Assembly: GCF_029227915.1 (NCBI RefSeq)
Contig: NC_079875.1
Coordinates: forward strand, 22,315,001-22,379,000
Direction: 5' to 3'
DNA: 64,000 nt
Origin: Hydractinia symbiolongicarpus
Taxonomy: Eukaryota; Cnidaria; Hydrozoa; Anthoathecata; Hydractiniidae
Within the stretch, counting starts at the first letter, position 1, and every line of letters starts with the position of its first letter. Shown here piece by piece: positions 12,301 to 21,557 of the stretch. The position numbers and the translations under genes were made by a program. The notes beneath the pieces were generated by a model. It was not told the DNA's origin and ran no database searches. It worked only from the letters and a program-made list of their open reading frames with translations.

Positions 12301-13933
12301 CATACCTAAATATTAAAAATGACTTCAGAATCAAGTAAAAAATTAAATCGCAGTTTTCTCAAAATTAAGAAAATGGACTTAGGCCCCTTTAGAATTAAGG
12401 CTCTCAGGACTTAGGCCCTTTTAGAATTAAGGCACTTAGGACTTAGGCCCCTTTAGAACTAAGGTAGCGATATTTTATATTCTATGACAATATTTGGAAC
12501 ATCCCTTTTTTCTGGAAAAAGCCTTTTAGAGGTTTTATATCCTTCACACCTTTGAAAAAATATGTGCAAAATGAGTTGAGCATATTTTTTGTAAACATTA
12601 TGCAAAATATGGAACTCCCGTATAAAATATGCATAATAATATTTTTTAGATAGTTTACTTTCACTATCGAAGTAAAAAAAGTCTAAGTTAAGGAATATGC
12701 ATATGAGCTGTCTCTTGTAAACCTGACTTCTGTCTATTAATAATTCTGAACGCATGCACGCATATTCAGCATAAAGAAAAAGTTCGCACTTCTATCATCT
12801 TTCTGCATACTCAGTTCACACATTTTTATAACACCTACGAAAATCTTTAAAAACAAATATCTTGTTAGTAAATTTTCGCATACATGCCTTTACGTTTGTG
12901 GTCTCTTTTTCCGAAAGCTTCCTATTGGCTCATTGAAATTTTCGGTAATAAAAAGCTGAATAAATTATGCACAAAAGGTTCCCGGATTTTTTTGTATAAA
13001 TTATTGATTAGCGAATTATGACGACAGAAAGAAAAAAATATGCATTTTTTTGAATGATTATACATAATTACAAATAATTTCATAACGATGTTATTAGAAA
13101 AAAAAAACGGGAACCTTTTTGAATTTAATTTATGCTGAATACAATGGTGCGAAAACGAGAGGTCTGCGACCACGCGTTCGGAAAAAGAAGCCATTTTAAA
13201 ATGTACGGTGAAAAAAAATTGGTGTGTGTTTATTTCATTATATTTTGTTTTGGGAAAATTACCATCTCACGAAAATAACACCATCAAAAAAGTCTTTTAT
13301 CAAGCATTCAGAAACAAAAAAAACAAACAAAAAATATAAAAGTATTGATAAATTATAAGGGTTTTTCTGAGACTACTCATCAAGTGAGTTTTTTCCTTTA
13401 CAGTAACCTTAAGTACGTATCTTTTGACATTACATTCAACAATTGGCAACAACAAATTTTATGTCTCAGACATTCTTAATTAATACATGCGGAACAAAAA
13501 ACTGGAAAGTCTCTAACAGTGCTAAGCTATGAGCACACCCTGGCTTTGTTGGAATATTTGTAAATTAAAATGAACGTTTTTAGCCCTGCAATAAGGTTCT
13601 ACCATAACCTACAAATTTTCGTCTTTGAACACTTTTATTTTTGGCATGTTATTTTATAAAGGGTAAGGTATGAATCTTTTAGCCTAGAAAGGTTTAGGCA
13701 TTTAATATGTTCATGTCCACTCTGACCCTAACTGAGAAAATGCTTTAGGAGGAAAAATAGCAAAGCAAACTTAATTGGACATGCTTGATTATTTAAAAGC
13801 TGTGCAAAACAAAAACAAACAGTGTGCTATTCTAAGACAGCAAACACTTCCAAATTCATTATTTATTTCTCACCTTTTGCCCGTGACCATTAAAATCGTA
13901 CTTTGCTACACATTCAGTCCCAATCTGAAGCGA
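389..13933 (-). CDS. CSK: C-terminal Src kinase (CSK), partial; 9 coding exons seen
   Basis: Cytoplasmic tyrosine kinase; in animals CSK phosphorylates the C-terminal tail tyrosine of Src-family kinases and inhibits them. Exons in transcript order: 13874-13933, 7750-7800, 7559-7662, 6897-7019, 5798-5900, 2604-2712, 737-802, 557-659, 389-476. All have GT..AG borders and matching phases. The first three encode the SH3 domain ([41 protein letters not shown]). The next three encode SH2 ([12 protein letters not shown], the FLVRES phosphotyrosine pocket, [23 protein letters not shown]). The last three give the kinase N-lobe: glycine loop IGMGEFGE, catalytic lysine [15 protein letters not shown] with the alpha-C glutamate, and gatekeeper Thr in ILTEFCTK. 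The HRD and DFG exons lie beyond the left edge. The start codon was not found; exon 1 could alternatively begin at 13924 (CAG acceptor). The order SH3-SH2-kinase and the KVEHYR motif favour CSK over Src or Abl. Confidence 0.93.
477..2603 (-). other. CSK introns between kinase-lobe and SH2-linker exons
   Basis: Non-coding apart from the exons at 557-659 and 737-802. AT-rich, with a CAAA/AAAT microsatellite at about 1921-1971 and no other gene-like signal that I can support. Confidence 0.6.
1921..1971. repeat. (CAAA)n then (AAAT)n microsatellite
   Basis: About ten tandem CAAA units followed by AAAT units, lying in a CSK intron. Confidence 0.9.
2765..2995. repeat. CAATTG-centred minisatellite in CSK intron
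   Basis: About 13 imperfect copies of a 15-18 bp unit of the form ACAATTGTCTACMAGA. Nearly every unit holds the palindrome CAATTG, with variable TCTACC/TCCACA/TCTAGC spacers. It encodes a spurious short plus-strand ORF. It lies just upstream, in the gene's sense, of the SH2-end exon at 2604-2712. Confidence 0.85.
4905..5565 (+). repeat. Dispersed repeat, copy 1 (family shared with 40.3 kb and 48.7 kb)
   Basis: Begins with GTGTGTCTGTAACAGGC, passes GTTTATTTTCC, a GACGTTACG..CGTCAATAA block, GGGTAACTAGGGAC, GGGTCCCCAAA, CGTTTCGGAATGGA and CAAAAGTACATGATCTT, and ends near TAAGTGGATTTTT..GACTAG. The same order of motifs recurs at 40305-40980. No protein is encoded. Family unknown; it lies in a CSK intron. 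Confidence 0.75.
7178..7240 (+). mobile_element. Solitary hAT-like element end with GCGATCGC palindrome
   Basis: Starts CAGGCCATTCCTTGAGACA and then has the palindrome GTGCGATCGCAC. Both features match the ends of the elements at 54453-57065 and 15646-16578. No matching right end was seen before the next CSK exon, so this is probably a truncated copy. Confidence 0.4.
7929..8300 (+). repeat. Left subterminal array of GGCCTAAGTCC motifs
   Basis: Eight copies of (G)GGCCTAAGTCC lie within about 370 bp of the left end (near 7931, 7967, 7998, 8155, 8187, 8226, 8246 and 8286). The reverse complement GGACTTAGGCC is clustered at the right end. Such subterminal arrays usually serve as transposase-binding sites; that role is inferred here. 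Confidence 0.85.
8833..10989 (+). pseudogene. Transposase of the nested element (DUF7869-like), frameshifted
   Basis: A first segment (8833 to about 9101, starting [20 protein letters not shown]) looks like a small beta-rich domain. A possible exon lies at about 9493-9574 ([12 protein letters not shown]). The main body begins near 9675 with [13 protein letters not shown], then [14 protein letters not shown] (a Cys-rich segment), then [25 protein letters not shown] and [17 protein letters not shown], and ends with [14 protein letters not shown] and [19 protein letters not shown]. The reading frame breaks near 9725, in an A-run near 10020, and near 10570. The acidic residues in AFDLQ, ADN and SVIE are candidates for a DDE triad. 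The order of motifs matches an uncharacterised transposase family abundant in cnidarians and insects. It is inactive as read. Confidence 0.75.
10990..12060 (+). other. 3' non-coding part of the nested element
   Basis: AT-rich sequence between the end of the transposase remnant and the right subterminal array. No ORF or structured RNA was recognised. Confidence 0.5.
11990..12469 (-). repeat. Right subterminal array of GGACTTAGGCC motifs
   Basis: Copies near 12068, 12106, 12372, 12406 and 12437 plus one inverted copy near 12180, mirroring the left array. They precede the 31-bp right inverted repeat. Confidence 0.8.
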
Positions 13934-14650
13934 CTAATTACAAAACATAAAATTATATATACATATCCAAAATAATGTAAAGAAATATAAAAAACAATGC
14001 ATGGCGAGCATCACCATTTATGTTACCTGATCATAATGAGCCATCATGGTATTTTTATATTTCGATTTTACATTTCTATTCTATAAAAAATCATTGACCA
14101 AAACTTGATAATAAAACCTCACACATTAACAATATCGTTTGTGCTACACACACTTTACACATACTAACGAATCAGGATTTAACCTGACATGACAAAAAAT
14201 GCTTTAAACTTGCTGCATTTCATTCTCGACTGAGGAGAAGACAACCCCTAAAAAGCCAAATATATACATTTCTTAAATGACAAGAAAATGACAAGAAAAC
14301 AACCCCACAAAGCTTAAAGATCGCCAAATTTCGTTCTGAAACGACGTGAAAACCCTTAAAAATTGCTGTATTCTGTTAAAAATATAGCAATCGAAACTAC
14401 TATTATAAACTGTGGTAAAACAATATCGAAAGCAGTTTGTGTTTATTTATTTGAAAATATTATGAATTTAAATACCTTTAGAGATCCTTAGCGCTTTTGA
14501 ACAATAGCTTGCATGTTACATGTAAAAACAAAATGCTTCATCAGACCTTATTGTTATGTTTCGGTCATGATGATAACAATAAAAACAATTGAGTTCTAGT
14601 GTAAACAAAAGATATGTATAGGTTCTTTATGTCAACATAAGACCACTACG
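13934..14650. other. Region upstream of the first seen CSK exon
   Basis: AT-rich DNA with no convincing first CSK exon or promoter. The missing CSK start codon should lie in an exon here or further right. Confidence 0.4.
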
Positions 14651-14910
14651 TAAAGTTGTAAAATTTGCATATATATATGGAGAAAGAATTGATATAGATA
14701 AGATGCAATTTGGTTTTGTTCCAGGGTGTGGCACTACAGATGCAATATTTTTACCCAGACAGCTTCAGGAAAAGTATTTAGATAGAGAAAGAATCTCTAT
14801 TTTGCCTTTGTAGATTTAGAGAAAGCTTTTGATAGAGTGCCACGTAAAGTTATTTGGTGGGCTATGAGAAAATTAGGTGTGGATGAGTGGCTAGTTATGA
14901 TGGTACAGTC

Positions 14911-17485
14911 CAGCCCTTAAAATTAGATTTTTTTTACGTCGGCAATAAAACTGCCGACGTGAGATGCATTTCGACTGATTTGCGTCAGCATTGCGTCGGC
15001 ATTTTTCAGCTGTCAAAAACTTTCGTCATTCACCTTTTATTAGGGCTAGACCTCACATAAATTCGATGTATTGATCTCCTAAGACGATGACAAATGGAAA
15101 CGGAGTACAAGTCCCATTGACCTACCTTACTACAAGTCCCATTGACCTACCTTTAGTTAATAGTTCACTATATGTTTCTAGATGAACTCGTTAGAAAGTA
15201 TGTTGTGCACATGCTATTTACGAACTAAAGGTCAGGGCATTTGTATATCGCAGAAGTCGCTGGTGACATGTTTTGAAAATGCTTGTCAATGCCACAGTTC
15301 ACCATGAAGCAAAACTGTACAGGAGACTCAATTTATAGAGTCTTCGCAGAAGATCTCTCCTCGCAAAACCGAGGGCAGGGCTGACTTATTGCCCGTTGTG
15401 TCGTGTGTGAGAGAGAACTTCTGGACTTCTTTTTAATACGATATACAATTTTTCGATTATTATATTACGAATCGAATGGCACCACAGTGTTTCTGTAACG
15501 TGAATAATTTTAGTGATAATGACCTAACTAACTGAAAATCGAGTGTAATTATTCTTCAGTCACAATGAGTGGGAGAAGCTCAAACAATACCACAATTAAC
15601 ATTATGATGAAATTTCTTTTCACCTTAAAATACATTAAATATATACAGTCTTTTTCAGGAGAGGCGTGCGATCGCACGCGCACGTCTTTGCACACGCCTA
15701 AATCGTTTCAGCCGTGTGATAAATATTGAGTTTTCAAAATCAACCTTTAAAATCCATTTTGTAGCGTGCGATGGCAGCCCTCGAAAGAATTTTTGGAGAC
15801 TCGTCAGACAAAACGTCCGATAGATTTCCGTCATGGTCGGACACTTTAGATCTCAGAAATTATTGAATAGTCCTGGTCCTTTTAATCCACGAGCAAGCCT
15901 ATTCATAGCCAACCTGACCATCCTAGCTAATTCACCTACTCCTGACTTAGTTAAAAGAACTACGTAGACATAAATCTATTTTGCCTGGCAGGTCTTACAC
16001 AAGAAATCCACCCATGGGGTTCTTAACTAATGCGGAGGTGAACGCCGACGGAGCATGGATGAAGCAAGTCTGCAAGCAAAACTGCACTTACGGGCGGAAT
16101 AGACATTTTATCATGGATTTAATTGTAGATAATTTCTTCAGGTCCGAATTTAATGGATTTTTTCTTTATGCCTGTAAAAACGAAACCCACGTGCGGTGTA
16201 AATTTTTATGAAGTTTTAAGCCACGTGGATAAAGATTTTTTTTAAGTTGAAAACAAAGCATATTTTTTCCTATTTGCTTGAAATGACCTGAAAAGTAAAC
16301 AATAAATATAAAAATGACAGTATAGTCATGCATACTATTTCGGACATGTAGAAAAGGAAGTTAAGATTGAGAGAGTCGCTATACCAGCAGACGCTCGATC
16401 ATCGTGTTTAAAACGTCCCCCACTTTTCTACCGCAAAATGAATGCGCAACAAAAAATAACCTCAGAGCCCATGTCGTATGCATATCATTCTTTGCATGTG
16501 CGCTTTACATCGCACGCGTTACTTGATTTACACGTGCGAATCATCGCACACCTACTCAAATATTCCTGAAAAAGACTGATATAGGTCAATGGCAATGGCC
16601 TAAGGCGCTACAGAATATTCAGTAATTACTTTTTAGTTGTACTTTTTAAAATCTCGAAAAAAAAGACTGTCACAGTTCTGAAAATAAACAAAGCAGAAGA
16701 AAAACAACGACATATTAAAATCTCCTTATATGATATAAACAACGGTTTCATTTGTTGTAATTCTAACAAAAAGGCAAAATAGAAAGACTGTATCAAATAT
16801 CACTGTCACACAAATCCTGACAAAAATGTCACATGTTCAATCAGAGTCACTGCTGTCTGTCCAGTCGTCATCACTGATCTCTTCGATGTTGATATCGTCC
16901 AGCAATAGGGCAGGGGGCTGCTGTTCCGAATCATCCTCACTGTTACTGTCGATAAAGAACTGTTTTCTTTTTCTTCGTGATTTCAGGAAATATTCCATCG
17001 GTCAGTTTCGAATGAAATAAACCACCCACCGAATACTGTGTGCATTCCCGTGTGCATTCCCATGTGGAGACCTGGTTTCTTTTAGGATAAGGAACTCGAG
17101 ACAAATGTATGCCAGTTTTCATATTACGCCAGAGAAAATGTGATGTAAAAATTCACCACAAAGGCTTTAATATTACAAAGAATAACATGCGATCAGTTGA
17201 AAAGTTTGTTTTTCAAAAAAAATGGTAGTAGAAACCAGGTTATAATACGTGAGCAGGTACGATAGAAATATACATGATCACATGTTCTTAAAAGTCAGCC
17301 ACAATAAAAATTAATTCTTTGTTAATTTTTTTCTTCGTTGATGTTGAAAATGAGTTGTTGTTTTTAAAAATTTCACAACAAAATTACGTCGGCAATTTTT
17401 TTGCAGACGCAACTACGGTATTTTCTCATTTTATGTCAGCAATCACGTCGGCAGTGCCGAATGCTGACGCTGATTTCAAGGGCTA
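14911..17485. mobile_element. hAT-like DNA transposon, 2.6 kb, inserted in the LINE
   Basis: Ends are CAGCCCTTAAAATTAG on the left and the inverted (T)AGCCCTTGAAATCAGC on the right, followed inward by repeated ACGTCGGCA and TGCCGACG blocks. The flanks ACAGTC (14905-14910 and 17486-17491) give a 6-bp duplication, and the LINE reading frame resumes cleanly after removal. A related element with the same ends lies at 58109-59227. The ends resemble hAT, although hAT normally makes 8-bp duplications. No intact transposase. Confidence 0.8.
15646..16578 (+). mobile_element. 0.93-kb nested element with CAGTCTTTTTCAGGA ends
   Basis: Perfect 15-bp inverted ends and flanking ATATA on both sides (15641-15645, 16579-16583), a 5-bp duplication. 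The left subterminal region has the palindrome CGTGCGATCGCACG; the right has CATCGCACACC. The interior has a degraded reading frame with [18 protein letters not shown] and HKKSTHG. This is also found, in inverted orientation, in the 58.1-59.2 kb element. Confidence 0.75.
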
Positions 17486-18496
17486 ACAGTCTATGTACAG
17501 CAATGCTAGAAGTCGTGTCAGGATTAATGATTCACTTAGTGATGAATTTAGTGTAAATGTTGGTGTACGTCAGGGTTCTGTACTTAGTCCTTTGTTGTTT
17601 GTTCTAGTCTTAAAAGCGATGTCGATGAAGTTCAGAACAGGTTGTCCATGGGAGTTATTGTATGCAGATGATTTGGTTCTCATAGGAGAGTCGATGGAAG
17701 AATAAGTTGAAAAGTTTGAGAAGTGGAAAAAGAAGAGAAAGAGCCAAGGGTGAACACAGCAAAGTCTAAAGTCATGATTATTATCATTGCAGCCAAGTGT
17801 GACCTTGTAGTTGGAAAGTGGCCTTGTGGAGTTTGCAGGAAAGGGGTTGGTAGTAACTCAATTTTGCAAGCGATGTACAACAGTGGCTCGTTAGAGATAG
17901 TTGAGAACTTCTGTTACTTAGGTGATATGTTGGGCAGTGAAGGGGGTGTTGGAAGAAGTGTTACTTGCAGGATAGGTTCTGCTTGGAAAAGGTTTAGAGA
18001 GTTACTTCCTTTGTTGACTAGCAGAGGTAAAAGGTAGGTTGTATAAGAAGTGTTATGTTGTATGGTAGTGAGACATGGGCAGTGAAGCAGGAAGATCTTG
18101 ACCGTTTAGAAAGGAATGATATGAAAATGGTTAGGGGGTGTTTTATCACCAGTCTGAGAGACAGAAAGAGTTCAGATGAGCTAAGAAGCAGGCTAAGTAT
18201 CCGTAGAATTAAAGATGTTATCCAGATCAGAAGACTGAATTAGCTGGGGCACTTGGAAAGAATGGAGGAAGATAATTGGGTAAGGAAGTGTAGAGACTTG
18301 ATAGTTCCTGGGGCAAAGCCCAAAGGCAAACTGAGAAAGACTTGGCAGGAGGTTATAAGGACAGACTTAATACAGAGGAAGTTGAGTTTAGATCTAACAC
18401 AGTCTATATCAGATTGGAAGAGGGTCATTAATATACTCCGTCCAACCCATGCTAGCATAGAAAACGGACGTTAAGCTGAGAATGATAATGATGATA

Positions 18497-19350
18497 CATG
18501 TAAAGTTACATTCAAGCAGTATATACTGTGAGAATTTCTAGCCTCAGAAAAGAATCTTTGGAATATATATCAGACTATTATTTTTACCTATAACTTGCAA
18601 AAGCAAGCCTGTAACTATATATGCTGAAATAAATTATCAGACTGCACTTAGCTAGGAGTGTTAAAACCAAAAACCACATGCGTTACGATTGTTTTAACTC
18701 TTCTGCGAAAAATATGTGTATGTTTCATTTGCCTCAAAATTTGCCTAAAAATTCTGGATCTGTCCTGGTAAATATGCTTATTTAGACAATTATTTATTTC
18801 ATATATTTAGCTAGCTAGCTACACTCGATTTAGCCCGACTCATTTTGTGTGGGAGTGGCTCTTTAAAAAGTTTGTGAAGCATGAGTCATAAATGCAATAT
18901 TTATGGCAAGCTCTATAGTGCTACTATCCCCCTAACATTTTGTTGGTGTAGCTACACCAGTGATTGGGTGACATAATGGAGGATTCTACATAGCTAGAAT
19001 ATAAACAAATTGTTAATACAAGACAATAAGAAATCAAGCATAGTGCACAAGTAATAATTCCCATGTTATGTTTCTATGAAAATATCTGAGATTTTAAAAG
19101 AGACCTCTCCACCCCATCAGCATTAGCTACAACACTTTGCAGATTTTTTGTTTAAAAAAAGCGAACCTATTCACTCTTTTAAACAACTGTTATTTCTGTG
19201 TAAGCAAGCTTACATTTGTAAAAAAAGGGTCCACTTAAGTAGTATAAACGTGACATACAAAATGGATTAATCACAAACACGAAAGCTTGAGTTTTGTTTA
19301 AGAAACACCGCTACTACATCCACCATATTTAATATCATTTTGGGAGTGAA
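18497..19350. other. Intergenic stretch, no gene seen
   Basis: AT-rich with scattered stops in all frames. I see no coding, RNA or repeat signature that I can support. Confidence 0.5.
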
Positions 19351-19384
19351 AATGTTCTGGCCTAAGTCCGAACACTGGCCCAAC

Positions 19385-19680
19385 TTTAATATAGCCCGTC
19401 CTCATACAGGGCGCTTGCCGTTGGTGTTATAGAGATCGGGATAGATGAAACCTCCCTGAACAGCAAAGAAACTCTCTACCAAAAGAAAAAAGATGGTTTG
19501 CGATTCCTCCATGCAACAGACACGTACAGTAACCTCACATGAAAAACCCATACATGTAGGGACTCGTCAATTGAAGATATCATATCTCATTTACGAGCGA
19601 ATAGTCTTTTGAAAAAGATTTCTTCTTCCAACAGACTCAGCCAGAAAGAAATTTACTAACGAAACAAGATTGCTTAATAC
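19385..19680 (+). pseudogene. Unidentified broken reading frame
   Basis: A frame giving DETSLNSKETLYQKKKDG, RFLHATDTYSNLT and ISHLRANSLLKKISSSN is open except for a few stops, in an otherwise stop-rich region. I do not recognise it. It ends where a pogo-like repeat end begins, so it may be part of a TE. Confidence 0.25.
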
Positions 19681-19900
19681 AGTAGACTCCCGGTAACTCG
19701 AACACCGGTTAACTCGAACTTCTATTAGCTCGAACTGTTTTCTACGGTCCCGTGGACATTTCTTAATATACTTCCTTATAAAAACTACTCGTTACCTCGA
19801 ACCCCAGATAACTCGAACACTGGTTTTCCCGAACCATTTTTTCGTCCCCCTTAAGTTAATTTCTTCGAATAATTCGAAATTTTTAGTGTCTAAGTAGAAA
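19680..19900 (+). mobile_element. Left end of a pogo/Tigger-like element
   Basis: Begins CAGTAGACTCCCGGTAACTC after TA and is followed by repeated TAACTCGAAC motifs, closely parallel to the complete MITE at 35508-36031. No right inverted end was found nearby. Confidence 0.55.
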
Positions 19901-20399
19901 ATAAATGTTCAAAAAATGAATACTGGAGTGTAATGTAGCCAGAATATTTGAGAAAGCTGTTCTTAAATGGTTCTCTTTACAAAGGAGCCAAAATGTTCCT
20001 TTTGATGGCAATATGATAAAAAGAAGGCTCTTCAATTTGCTGAAGTTTTATAGAGTCTTGTTGGGGCCGATCTCTTAGAGGACTGTATAATATATATGTA
20101 TAGAAATAATGACGTAAAGTTATTTCATGTAAGGAACAGTGCATATTTATCTCGATAAAAGTCTTTGCAACCAATCAAAATTAAAAAGCAAACCTTGAAT
20201 AACGAAAGGTCTTTGCTTTTTTTAAAGAACTTCACAAGGCTTCAAACTCTGAAAACGAATTCCTACTCCAATCTCGATATAAACGCTGCCGAAATCGCAT
20301 TGTATCCCTACTCTATCTTAGCAAGAAAATGTTCTATACTAATCATTTTCAAACTAACTCCAATAACATAAAAAAAACAGGGATAGTGTTAAGGAGCTT

Positions 20400-20880
20400 A
20401 TTTCTTCTTCAAAATCTAAACAAATAAATTCTCACATTTCTTTACATATTGGCAAGTTTATTTCTTTAGATCCTGAAACTGTGGCTGACACCTTTAATGA
20501 CCTTTTTTAACTGTGACCAATAAAATTAGAGCTAAAATCCCATTTATAAGTCCCTATTTTACTACTTTCAAACATCGATAAATTTTTTCAAAAACTAATG
20601 CACAATAGAATAATTAGTTTTCTCAATTCGTGTAACAGTCTTTTATTCTTTGCAATTTGGTTTTCGCTCAAAGCACTCTACTACATACGCATTACTTAAC
20701 TGTACGGAGAATACTATTTAAGCTCTTGATTCTGGGTTTTCTGTTTTTTAGATCTTCAAATGACATTAGATACCGTAGATCATGATGTCCTTCTCTCTAA
20801 ACTAGAGTTTTATGGCTCCCGTGGTGTTGCAAAATATGATTTGCTCTTCGAAGCTATCAATGCATCCCGATATTCATAAC
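20400..20880 (+). pseudogene. Second LINE reverse-transcriptase remnant (CR1/Jockey-like)
   Basis: Broken frames give DPETVADTFNDLF, then QKLMHNRIISFLN, then LDLQMTLDTVDHDVLLSKL and EFYGSRGVAKYDLL. These match the start of the fingers and the first palm motif (AFDTVDHxxLL) of CR1/Jockey-type reverse transcriptases. The first catalytic segment is degenerate (TLDTVDH). Many stops; inactive. Confidence 0.65.
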
Positions 20881-21535
20881 TGTATTTCGCATCTTTATAT
20901 GCTTGAAAATCGGAAAAGGAAAAGAAGGTGTTATTGTAAGAGCAATGATAACATTGTCAAATATATATGGTAGATCGTCTCGGGCAAAACCAATGTATGG
21001 AGAGGCGGAATATCTCCTTTGACCGATTGTACACATCGCTTCCCCTTTCTGAATGGTTACTTGAGAGAAATATAACCTGTGTCAATACCCTTAAGTCCAA
21101 CCAAAAACTATACCAGCAGAATTAAAATCACTGGATAATTGTGAAGCTCTGTTTGTCGGAAATATATTGGCAAATAGGTGGTAAGTTAGTATTGGATTCG
21201 TATGCGGTACAAACATCAAGCGGTAAGAAGAATGTACTACTTCTGGCAACCCTGAAACCAATTGTGTGCACCACCCTTTATGACAAATATAAGAAACCAG
21301 TCGTATATAAGTTGTACGATTTACCAATAATGACATAATTAGCCAGCGAATGGGTACGTATTCTTGCAAACCGAAATCATTCATTCGCATTGAACAATAA
21401 AAAATGTCCACTGAAGCAAGATTCTTTTGAGTTTGACATGGATGTTACTTATTAACACTGAAGGTTTTAAACACGTATGTTTTAAAAGTTAGCACGGAGC
21501 AACAGAATAATTTGGAGCCTGTGGACGAAGTCGTA
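20880..21535. other. Intergenic stretch preceding the minisatellite
   Basis: No convincing gene. A short plus-strand frame near 21141-21338 gives GGKLVLDSYAVQTSSGKKNV and NPCVHHPL-like text without a recognisable family. It may be further TE debris. Confidence 0.3.
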
Positions 21536-21557
21536 AGTTAATGTTGGGAATCAAAAA

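Larger units (their letters stand above)
7913..12469 (+). mobile_element. 4.6-kb DNA transposon with DNCAGQNKN-type transposase, nested
   Basis: Perfect 31-bp terminal inverted repeats beginning CGCTACCTTAGTTCTAAAGG. The flanks ATAT (7909-7912 and 12470-12473) form a 4-bp duplication; the uninterrupted sibling element at 31962-33035 has one related tetramer (GTAT) at the same site, which shows the insertion. Arrays of GGCCTAAGTCC follow each end. The interior carries a broken transposase (8833-10989). A 4-bp TSD would fit the Sola superfamily, and the protein resembles the DUF7869-type family, but I could not confirm either. Confidence 0.85.
7824..13408. mobile_element. TTAA-flanked DNA transposon (copy 1), interrupted by a second element
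   Basis: Flanked on both sides by TTAA (7820-7823 and 13409-13412). The ends are inverted copies of GGTTACTGTAAAGGAAA. Removing the insertion at 7913-12469 plus one ATAT leaves about 1.02 kb, closely similar over its length to the copy at 31962-33035. TTAA duplication is typical of the piggyBac and Kolobok superfamilies; no transposase of its own is recognisable, so it is probably non-autonomous. Both copies carry the internal inverted pair AAAAGGTTCCCG..CGGGAACCTTTT. It sits in the CSK intron between the two SH3 exons. Confidence 0.85.
14650..18496 (+). pseudogene. LINE reverse-transcriptase fragment, split by a DNA transposon
   Basis: The upstream part (about 14650-14910) encodes DKMQFGFVPGCGTTDAIF and, after a frameshift, FAFVDLEKAFDRVPRKVIWW. 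The downstream part (17486-18496) continues exactly in register with MYSNARSRVR, VRQGSVLSPLLF, WELLYADDLVL, ENFCYLGDMLGSEGG, MLYGSETWAVKQEDL and the 3'-terminal PKGKLRKTWQEV. YADD is the polymerase active site. There are several frameshifts and stops, and the 5' end is truncated. The 3' end finishes in GATAATGATGATA. The insertion at 14911-17485 separates the VQS and MYS codons. A second copy lies at 57338-57910. Confidence 0.88.

Noticed and set aside
12459-13194. Several minus-strand ORFs (and counterparts at 31.8-32.7 kb)
   Set aside because: They occur in both copies of the TTAA element, but indels shift the frame between copies and no family motif is visible.
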